Made by a program: the position numbers and the translations under genes. This document shows positions 54,767 to 64,000 of a stretch of 64,000 bases of DNA, piece after piece. Position 1 is the stretch's first letter. Each line of letters opens with the position of its first letter. This DNA is from Aquila chrysaetos chrysaetos (lineage: Eukaryota; Chordata; Aves; Accipitriformes; Accipitridae). Location: the NCBI RefSeq assembly GCF_900496995.4, contig NC_044012.1, positions 22,420,759-22,484,758 of the forward strand. Reading direction: 5' to 3'. The notes beneath the pieces were generated by a model, which did not search any database, was not told the origin of the DNA, and worked only from the letters and a program-made list of their open reading frames with translations.

Positions 54767-57379
54767 GTCTATATCTTGTTCTGGGAAGCTCCAGATTGGA
54801 GCTGGTAGCCGGTTGTGTCTCACAGGTACCAAGTCAAGAGGAATAATAATTTCCTTGAATCTGCCAGCTTCACATTCTCCACTGCAGCAAGGGTACTGTT
54901 GACTCACGGGCAACCTTGTGTGATTTTTCATTCTGCTCTATTTCTGGAGCACTTCTGACACCCTCACGTGATGTTTTCACAATGGCCTATACAGGCACAA
55001 GCGGTAGGTAGCTAGTGAGGGGGCCCAGCTTCTTACCTCCCACTTGGCCCCAGCAAGCACAAAGCGTGGCAGAGGCTTTTGCCATGCTCACGTTTTCATG
55101 GAGAACAGCGGGAAGGCAAATGCGGGAGAATTCAGGAGTTCAGTCTGATCGTACCTGGGTACACATATTTTGGAGACACATCAATCCGTTCTTTGTTCCT
55201 TCCTGCTCCTGTCTGTCCAGGCATCCATCTCACCTGGATACAGTCAGACTGAACACCTCTCCTGAATTCTCCAGTGTTTGCCTTCCCGCTCTTCACATGT
55301 GATGCAGCCATCCCTGCTCCCTGCTTTCACTGGAAGCCTCCTCTGCCTGTTGGTGGAGGGAACGACTCATTTTCACTCCAGAATTACCTCTGGAGGGGTG
55401 GATGGCAGCCCTGGTCCCGGTCTGCCCCACTGTGCTGGCTGGTGAAGTTGTGCAGAAGTTGCTTGGCTGATGGGATGCGAGCTGGCCAGGGCTGTGCAGT
55501 GAGTGGCTGGTGACGGAGCTGGGATCAGTCAGCAGCCGGGATGGATAATGAGGAACAGATTTGCACTGGGCAGCGGTTCCCATGCTGCGTTCCAGGGCAG
55601 AGCAGCCAGGATGGGAGAGCCTTTGTGCTTCGCGCTGCACCCCTCCGGCGCGTGTCAAGCCAGCCCCTTGGCTTGCCCGTGTCTCCTCGTCGTCTGCCGG
55701 CGGTGAGCGTCCCCGGGCACCCCGCAGAGCTGGGGACCCTCTCCAGCAACTGTGCCAGCCGGCAGGCTGCAGGGCTGGCCGAGAGGCTTTCCCCGCACCC
55801 TGGCTACGTAGGGGAACAAGCTGCAGCGTGGACTGGCTGAGGACAGACAAGATCAGTGGGATCTTTAGGTCAGCAGGAGCTGGGTGGGGTGATCCACACC
55901 CCCCTTCGTGGTTCAGATTTCCCTGATTTTGCCTGGAGGAGCAAACGTGGCTGTGGGACTCCCTGCCTTGGAGGACTGCGTGGCCAGGCTGCTGCTCCCG
56001 GCGACTCTTGCAGAACAGCCAGGATGGATGCCAACATGGTGGGGACTGTGATTTTAAGAGTATCTCAGATCCTAGAGTTGTGATCTTCCCTGCAGCCAGA
56101 CAGAGCTGTTCCTCACAGCCTCAGGGAAGGCAAAGATCCCCGAAGAAGCCACCTGGGCTCCTCTCACCTTGCCTTCTCCTGGCATCCAGTGCCACGCAGC
56201 CAGGCTGTCCTGAAGGTAAATGAAACCTGTGGTGGGTTAGATGGAGAGGGAGGGTGCTGAGGACACTCTGGGGAGGTGGCCACCAGCCCAGTTGGTCTGG
56301 TGTACATCAGGCCACAGGTTGTCCCAAGCCTGCGGGCAGTTCATGAAGGGCTCGGAAAGGCCACAGGGTACTGGTAGAGACCAGACTCTGTGGAAGGTCT
56401 ACTGTATTTGTGCCTTCCTCTCTTGCAGTGGTGCAAGGCAATCCCTGCCCGTGCACAAGCTTTGCCTCCTGGAGCCCAGCTAAGCCCACGCTGTTGAAGT
56501 CAGAGAGCCAGTTAAAGCTTTGGTTTGGCTCCTCAGATGGCTTGGGGGGGCAGCTGGTTTCTGGGCTGTGCGCATACCCAGGGCCTTGCTGTGTGTGGGT
56601 CCCCAGTGGTTTTTGGGCTCTGAGGCTCTCGCAGGGAGCCGGATGAATTGTGGCTTCAGAGCTGCCCTAAGAACCCTCCTCTAGGCATGGCTGGTGCTGG
56701 GACCACGCGAGCATCAGTCGTGCAGGGGTCACCCCCTCCAGATTTCTCCTGGATGCTTAGCGTCCTGCCTGCTTTCTCAGAAAGCCCCATCTCCCAGGGC
56801 CAGGATATTCTCTTGTCTACCACATATGTGTGTGTGGATACACATATTTTCAGTAGACATCCCTACCCTCTCCTATTTATGGAGAAAGCTGGCAAAGGCT
56901 TCGGAAAGGTACACCAGAAAGATGGAAAAAAAAAAAAAAAGAAAACCACTATGAAGGCCAAGAACTATTATGTTTTCATATGCTGTGGTGCGGGGCTGGC
57001 TGATGGGAGCTGGCCGGTGAAGAAGCACAAGCTTGCGTTTGCTAGGACTGAAGGACTGTTGAGCGAGCAGGTTAGCCAGGCTGCCGCTGGATGGTTAATC
57101 GGTGACCCCTGCTAGGCTCACTCCGATCTTTGTTTTCTCCTGCTAGGGGATAGACAGAATTGTTATAAACGTTTGGGTTTTTTTTTTCCCCCCTTAGCAA
57201 AAATAGGGTGTGAAGCAAACAGGGAATTACAGAGACTAAAGAGTGCAATTAAAGACTGAAAAAACCCTAGCAGCTACCTCGCCGTGCTTGGATTTGTCTA
57301 TAAATCCAGCTCCACGTGGGGTGTCGCTTGACCAACGGCAACCAAACTGCCCCCAAACTGCTAGAAATCGGGGGACCCC

Positions 57380-57850
57380 CCCCCCCCGTCCCGTCCCGGC
57401 CCTGGGGAGCCAAAGGCCTGTTGCCTCAGGAGGCAGGGTGTGAGGGGGACATCCTCCCTCCGATGAGGGTAACGCACCGAGGGTATCCGGGGCGGAAAAG
57501 GGGCCGGCGCTGGCTGTGCCCCCGTGGGGCTGGAGCCCGGCTGTGCCAGACGCGCCCCCCCCCCGCCGCAGCGAGCTCGTTACGCGCGGCCGGGCCGGGC
57601 CCCGCGGGGCGCCTGAGGGAGCCGGGCGGGGAGGGGGGGGGGGCGCCGGGAGGCGGCAGCAGCGCTGCCCAGCGCGGCCGGCAGGTGTCGCCCCGCGCCG
57701 AGGCCTCGGTCCGCCCCTCCCGCCACCAAGATGGCGGCAGCGGTCCCCCAGAGGGGCCTCCCGCGCCGCTGCCGGCCCCCGCGGGGGAGCCTGTGCGGCT
57801 GAGCTGAGCGACGAGTGCCAAAGGCCCCGCGTTTCCACAGGGGGTAGTCT
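57380..57850. promoter_or_regulatory. Orphan CpG island with YY1-type start motif
   Basis: Dense CpG, several poly-G/poly-C runs, and CAAGATGGCGGC at 57,727-57,738 on the plus strand, a YY1 motif typical just downstream of housekeeping start sites. The ATG inside the motif opens only 23 codons, so it is 5' UTR or a short upstream frame. The motif orientation suggests a plus-strand gene whose coding exons lie beyond the window; in human PLEKHG4 follows SLC9A5, but no PLEKHG4 sequence is visible here. Confidence 0.55.
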
Positions 57851-60800
57851 TTAGGGGGAAAAAAAAATTATATGTGGTAGTTTCAGGACTCTTTCGGTAA
57901 CCGTGTGCGGGGCGAGCTGCTCCCCTCAGCTTCCCACCGCCCTCCTGATGGTCCGCTGTGAGGTGCAGGCAGCTGCCTGTCGGAAGACCCCGCTGCGCAA
58001 ATTGCAGGTGGCCAGTGCTCTCGGTGAGGCTCCAGTTCACGCTCTTCCTCGGATGCCTGCGTCTCACCCGGTGGCAAATGCAGGCAGGGGCTGCCTTGTC
58101 AGGGGCAAAGTATGACCCAAAACCAAAGCCTTTTTTCAAAGGGGGAAAAAACCAAAGAAAAAAGCAGCAACGAACGCACACTTGGACCTGTATGGACTCA
58201 GTAGTGGTGAGGAAGTTGCTGCCTGGACTCAGAGGGCCGACGACTGCTGGCTCCGGCTGGGCTGCTGAACTCCCCATGCTTCCAGGAATAGCTGGAGTAG
58301 GGTACCTGGAGAGGATATTCCAGGGATAGCCGGGATATCAACCCCACAGCTCTTGACCCACTTGTCCCACTTACTGCTGAGTTCCTGTGGAGGCACGTGG
58401 CCCCAGGCGAACAACTTGGCCAATATGGGTCCTATATGAATGCTAGAGGGGTCTACGTCTCCTGGTTCCTTCCCCTGGTTGCTCTATAGCTGGCCTTACC
58501 CTGCCTTGATCTGGGAGCAGAGATCCCTCTGCAAGGAGGAAGAAAATGGCAGCAGTGATGGAAGAAGGGCAAGTGAGAGGAAAGTAGGAGAGACTGATGA
58601 CAGGAGGCACCAGCCCTCTGCCCTTGCCTGTCTGAAGAGGAAGCTGCTCATCTCCTTTAGGAGACACATTGTTATTGCTGCTGACAGGATTAAATCATGC
58701 AATTTCCTGCTGGTGCTCTCCAGCCACTGGTGCCATGGAGAGGAGGTGCCCACCCCAGCTGGCACCACGCTCACAGCATGCCTGTAGTGTATTCCTGCCT
58801 GGTGCAGGGTCTTCTCCCTCCAACCTGCACTGGGAATGAAGGGTCCCTGGGGTAGGACCCGTGATCCACATCCTACCTTCTCCTCCAGGAACCTGCTGTG
58901 CCCCACGTCCCACCCGCTCTGTGTTTCTGCCTGGCATCCTTGCTGTAGGCATTCCCTGAGGTTCACTCCTCTAATTGCCAGCTACAGATGTCCCATGGCA
59001 GACTGCTGCTATTCCCGTCAAACCAGCCCTTCCCAGTGGCATCTGAGGAGCCTTCCCATCACCTCCTGTGCTCTGGATCTGCAGCCAGCAGAGTTGGCTG
59101 CAGTCTCCCCTGGGGAGAAGACCCTGACCCCAAACTGCTCTTTGCCTGCTGCAGAGTGAGTCGAACCTTAGCCTGGAGCCTTGCAGAGCTGCTCTGTTCG
59201 AGACTGAGATGGAGGGACCAGATCTTTCCCCTTCACTACCACCTGGGCAAGGCTGGAGGTGAGCAAAGCCCATGCCTGCATCAGGGGAGACTTGCTCAGC
59301 TCTGAGCAGGTTGCCATTCAGCACCTGGAGGACCCACAGTGGGACTGCCTAAGTTCAGTAGACAGCACAGCCCAGCTGCTACAGGCAACATGAGAGCTGG
59401 TCCCAGGGAACGCCCATGCACCTGTATAAAGCACTGATTGCATGCCCACAGCTGGAGCTGTACCTTGGGGCTATTGCTCTGCCCCAGTGGGTGCTGAGCT
59501 AACCCAGCTGCTTCTCTGCCTGCCTGATCTGGAGGAGAAAAGTGCAGGCAGGTGAGAGCTTTCCTTCTCTCTGGAGAGACTCTGCCATGGGAGAAGGGTT
59601 TGCAGGATCTGCTGGGATCTGCTGGGCGCAGGCTCTGCAAGTGCTGGCTGTAAGTGTCGGGTTTGTGAGGGGCTGGGGGAGATGGATGGGGGCTTGGCAG
59701 AGCATGTGCCCAGTGGGAATAGCAGTCCTGGGGGTGAGAGCTCCTGAAGCAAAATGAAGGAGGTGTTGTGGTCCCTGGCTGCCACCCCAGGTAGGACCTG
59801 GGTGCTGGCCCTGGCTTTGCAAACTGTGGGGCAGAGACTGCAGCCAGTGGTTGGGGGGAGTCCCCACTCCCCTGGAGCTGGGTGGTTAGAGCTGTCAGCC
59901 CTCCCTCCTGGTGGGGCATAGTTGGATTTATGTTGCTTTTGGGAAAAGAAGGGATGGGTCTCCAGCTCTGAAGTGTGTCCTAGCCCTTGTCTGGTAATGG
60001 TTGGTGCTTACTACCTGCTTGGGGTGTCTACTAGAGGGCTGTATCTGCTTCTCTTGGTGTAGGCTGGGCAGGTATTTTGTGGGTTCTGGTTGCTCAGGTG
60101 TGAGTTGGGTGCAGAGCAGGGACACAAGTGGGGGGCTCCTGGTGGTGCAGAGGTGTGGAGGTGGGGGTGTCCGTCTGTCCTTGCAACCCTTGCTTTGTCA
60201 AGCAGACCTAGAAAGAGGAGCTGGTCCTGGCAGCTGCGACTGAGGACGGCATTTGCGGTAGCTGTGACGCCCTGTGCTCCACGTCTCCTGTGTCTGTGGG
60301 AGAGGGGCTTGGGAGGTGGCTGCTGGGCTGGGGCAGGAAGGGTGTAGGTGCCTGCTGGCATGTCTAGCTAGGAGGTGAGCGTGCTGTCTTGGAGAGCACA
60401 GTAAAACATGTGATGCGGGGACTAAATAGCAGGCAACATCACTACCAGCAGGGAGGGTAAACAGATGACTGTCTTATGCCATTAAATACGTGGGATCTGG
60501 AGAGAGATGGGTCAGTTTTAGGCTGCTCTTCAGAGAAAGCCAATCTGTTCTTCTATTCAGAGATGGTGGTGAGTTTTGAAACAGCAGTCCTGAAACCACA
60601 GCTGGATTTTAAGCCAAGAGCACTTTGTCCTCAGGAAAGGCAGGCGTCCCAAAACTCCAGGGAGACAAACAAGCAGCTCCTCTTAAAGGATTTAAGCTCT
60701 CAACGTGGTCCTCATCCACAGAGGTGTGCCCCTGCCTGGCTCTGTGTCTTACAGGTCTCTGTTCCAGGCTCTCAGGGGGTTTGGGGTCTTCTCTCCAGGG

Positions 60801-63800
60801 TCCTGCCAACCAGTGCCCCTTCCTAGGGCTCAGAGCACCAGGATGCTTACACCCAGCGCCCAAACAGGGGACCCCACCCCAGTGGGGAAACATCTCAGTG
60901 TGTGTGCACTGTAAAGAAAACATGCCTGTTGGGAAGATGCCCAATCAGGGCAGGAGGCCTGGTTTCCATCCAAGCCCTGCTCCTACCCATGCTGGCTGTG
61001 TTCATGACTTTCACATAAGGAGAAGTCTCTGGAGGATGCTGTTGTAGAGGCATTAACCCAAGAGCGGTGTGCAGCATGGCCACTTTGCAAGGCCTGGGGG
61101 CCACCTGTGTCCTCCCACAAGAACTGCCCAAAGTTAAAGAAGCCCAATGCTGCTCAGCCTGAGACAAGCGTCTTGGGCATAATCAGAAGCAGCACTTTGT
61201 CCTCTGGGCTCTGGCAGCTATCGATGCTAGTGCTGGGCTGTTGCTGAGCCGAGACCCTGGGCACTTGGGGATGCCTGGCGCAGGCATTAGACTAGCAAGT
61301 GCTCTGCATGTATTGAGTCCCAACTGGCTTGTCTGGGAAAGACACTGCGTGTCATCAAGGTGTGCCTTCCTATCTGTGCAGAGAAGCTATAAGGCTGGCA
61401 TTTGCCTGCTTGGATTGCTTCCCTGTGGGACTGCGTACTATGAGCTTCCACATGTGCTGCAGCAGGCCTGATGTGCGATTCTTTTATTTCCCCCCTACCC
61501 TGTGGTGCACATGGGTATTTGAGATTTCTAAGTGGGATCTTCCTGACTTCTGTACCTATAAAAACATCTCCTGTAAAGCCTCCTGATGGTTAATGGCATG
61601 CCAGGTTTGCACATGGCAATGAACAACATCTTGAAGTGTAGCTGGAGACCTAGTAACTGAGTTGCTCCTGTTCCTTCAAATGGTGAGCGTGACCAGCTGT
61701 TGTTATGTAGTCTCTCCTCCAGTCCTTCTGGGAAATCACACCACGATTGTATTTCTGGCTTAAGAAATTTTTTCCCTAATCAGACTGGGCCTCACAAAGA
61801 GGTTGCCACTTAGTGGTAATTACTTGCTTTAGAAGCTGAATGTCTCCTGAGGATTGCAAATAGGGGATTATCAAATTAATTAGGTAAACCAAGATGTGCT
61901 TTTGTGAAGCCAAGGCTTGCTTTACTTGTGATCTGAAATAAAGGTTTAAATATTATTAAACTGCATACAACCTGCTCTTGTCTCCCTAATGGGAGAGAAC
62001 TAGCTCTTTCCTGAAACATTGATATTGGTACAAAGGGCTGCTTGCAGCTCTACTTGCTGCAGTGCCTGTTGCTTTTCTTTGACAAAACCTGTTTCAAGCA
62101 AACACCTATCACTGGTCGTAAGGCACCTGTTTGTGCTGAGTGGGGTCTAACGTGGCTTCTTGGTGGATTCCCATGCTTTTATAGGCTGCCAAGGGGTTCA
62201 CAGTGGGTAGCTTGGTGGGATTGTAATGTACCTCTCTTCAACTTGTACTTTCAGGGCACAGCTTAATCCATGGGACATCTGCATAGCCATATGTGGACAT
62301 GGGAGCTGGCAGAGGGCCCCAGTCCAGTCATGAGGAGATGCCTGGAAGTAGATTCAGAGGCATCCACTGATCCGTGGGTTAGCAGGTCCTGGAGTACTAC
62401 TCTGCCACAGCCTGCTCCTGGGCTCTTCTTTCCCTTGGAAGTCCCTATGGACATAGTAGGTTCCCTATGCTGTGCTGAGGACTACACCAGTGATCACGCT
62501 AAGCTAACATGGAGTGCATGGGGGTGTTTTCCTAAGAGGTGTTGGCTGCTGCAGTGCAATCGTCTAGCTAACTTGCATATTGCACAACTTCCCCTAGGTC
62601 AGAAGATGTCCTTATCTGCCATCTAAAACATCTGTCCTGTGTTTCTTCCAGCACAGCTGAGTCCTATTCATAAAAGCATTGAGCTTTCCCCAGTTTGCAC
62701 AACTGAAAATAAGCAGAAGTCTGCTAGCTTTGACTCAAAGGCAGAAGTCCTTTGCCTGCCTCCTACCTCTGCCTGTGCTCTCTCCCAGCTCTTATGGGGC
62801 TATAGATTGTGGTGCTGCTTCAGCAGGCACTTGAGAAATACTGCAGCTCCAGAAACCAGATCAAACAAAGGGGAAGGGGGCAGGGAGGAAGGCGGGAAGA
62901 GATGTAGGTCTGAAGTTATGACCCCTGAACTTTCAGAAGAGTTGGTGTACTGACCCCCCTCCTATCCCCTCCTCTTTCAACTCTGAGGAGGTCCCACAGC
63001 CTTCAAAGTTTGGCTCTCCATCCTTCCCAATGTCAGCATTTGCTGCCTTTTGCCATATTTCACCTCTGGGACAGATTGTCCTTAGCAGTACTCAGCTGCT
63101 GCTGCTGCAGCTGGGTACCAAAGCGGTTCCCTTGGGGCAAAATTGCCCGTTGGTCCGTGCAAAGGACCTGGGTCTGCTGGATGGGAAGCTGGAGCACACG
63201 GATATCTGCTGGCAGAGCTGGGTGACAGCAACCTTTGGCAGTGACTTCAGCAATTAAACCAACCCAGAGGAGAGCGCAGGCCTCATGCAAGAGCGAGGAG
63301 CTGCTCCTGTGAGGAGACAGTGAGAGACTGTGTTGGGGAACAAGCTTGGCATTGTTGTCAGCCTCAGTCAAGAGGGGCTTTTTAACACCCACTGAAGTGC
63401 TGGCTACAGCTGTCTCCCATGTGCTTGTGTGGGAAATGGATCTACAATGCAGGAGAGGAGGGAAAGACCACTTTGCAATTTAGAAAAAAAAAAAAAAGGC
63501 AAGCTATATTAGGATCCAGCCGTGGGTAAACAGCAGTGTGATGTTCCCCTTAGCGCAGTGCCACGGCACAGGAAATCACATCACTGCCTCTGACTGGGAT
63601 GGGGTTGAGCTGAACTTGGGCTCTTCAGCCTGGAATTCCTCGGTGGAGGAAGGCGCTCCTGAGCTTTGAGTGCAGTGTAGAAAAGGAAGGAGGTACGAGG
63701 TTGGGCTCTAAGCTGCTCTTGTGTTAGACAACCCGTTCCCCCTCTGCTTCAGTAAATAAATACCTACAGCCATCGACTTTTCTGTATTGTGTTGGTTTGG

Positions 63801-64000
63801 GAACTTGTGGAGAGCTTTTGGTTGTCATGTCCAGAACCGAGCTGGCTGCTGCACTGCAAAAAGTACATGCTAGTCATTATATAGTTTGAGTATATGAGTG
63901 TTGGCTGTATGGTCTGGGGAGCACCTGGCTCTGTCCCTGGTCACGCAGCTGGAAAATGGGATAGGAACCAGATCTGAGCTGTGTGTGCTTACGTGGTGCC
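57851..64000. other. No coding feature recognised (possible intron 1 of a gene starting at the orphan island)
   Basis: 6.1 kb of unique, moderately GC-rich sequence becoming AT-richer rightward. Open frames are short and none is flanked by convincing splice sites with a recognisable peptide. A poly-A run sits at 63,483. Confidence 0.5.

Larger units (their letters stand above)
52711..57380. other. Intergenic region downstream of SLC9A5
   Basis: No coding exon is recognised. It contains a CR1 relic, a TATC microsatellite and an isolated AATAAA at 53,866-53,871 that cannot be tied to a gene. Confidence 0.6.

Noticed and set aside
56923-56945. Poly-A run considered as the tail of a processed retrocopy
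   Set aside because: Upstream sequence shows no coding remnant, and no flanking target-site duplication was seen.
60476-60826. 116-codon open frame downstream of the orphan CpG island
   Set aside because: No recognisable domain, no supporting splice sites, and composition like neighbouring noncoding DNA.
1-64000. CRISPR arrays, operons, phage or other prokaryotic systems
   Set aside because: All supported genes are spliced vertebrate genes. The tandem repeats found lack the spaced direct-repeat structure of CRISPR.

Overview
This is vertebrate nuclear DNA, most likely from a bird (a GC-rich, microchromosome-like segment). Reasons: multi-exon genes with GT-AG introns, many only 80-600 bp long; strong CpG islands at 5' ends; degraded CR1-like LINE fragments; dinucleotide and tetranucleotide microsatellites; and no prokaryotic or viral gene content. 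Three protein-coding genes can be assigned by reading the exons and matching remembered vertebrate protein families. No alignment could be run.

Layout. (1) 1-12,102 is the inferred first intron of HSD11B2, on the minus strand; its exon 1 (12,103-12,373) encodes the membrane anchor and the start of the SDR Rossmann fold. Exons 2 onward are not visible, so the gene runs off the left edge. Just upstream lies a compact TATA/GC-box/CCAAT promoter, followed by about 0.9 kb of unusual GGCTC/AGCTC-pentamer repeats (12.6-13.55 kb). (2) 13.6-20.4 kb is intergenic, with a good CTCF-like motif at 18.5 kb. (3) 20,440-36,773 is a complete FHOD1 gene on the minus strand. I placed 24 coding exons; every boundary keeps the frame, giving 1,281 codons with two in-frame cassette exons or 1,255 without. 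(4) 36.8-38.9 kb is a short, CpG-rich, head-to-head interval. (5) 38,951-52,700 is a complete SLC9A5 (NHE5) gene on the plus strand with 16 coding exons and 876 codons. (6) 52.7-64 kb has no recognised coding exon. It holds a CR1 relic, a TATC microsatellite and an orphan CpG island at about 57.4-57.85 kb with a YY1-type start motif, perhaps the promoter of a gene lying to the right.

How the genes relate. FHOD1 is a Rho/ROCK-controlled formin that bundles and caps actin. NHE5 is a plasma-membrane and recycling-endosome Na+/H+ exchanger, chiefly neuronal in mammals. HSD11B2 inactivates glucocorticoids at the ER. They share no pathway. FHOD1 and SLC9A5 also lie head to head in human, but human HSD11B2 is separated from them by several genes, so the direct HSD11B2-FHOD1 adjacency here is a lineage-specific arrangement. 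I found no convincing new biological system. The most interesting items are the switch-like repeat array upstream of HSD11B2, the paired symmetric cassette exons in FHOD1, a 19-nt G-run against a FHOD1 splice donor, and a GC-AG intron in SLC9A5.
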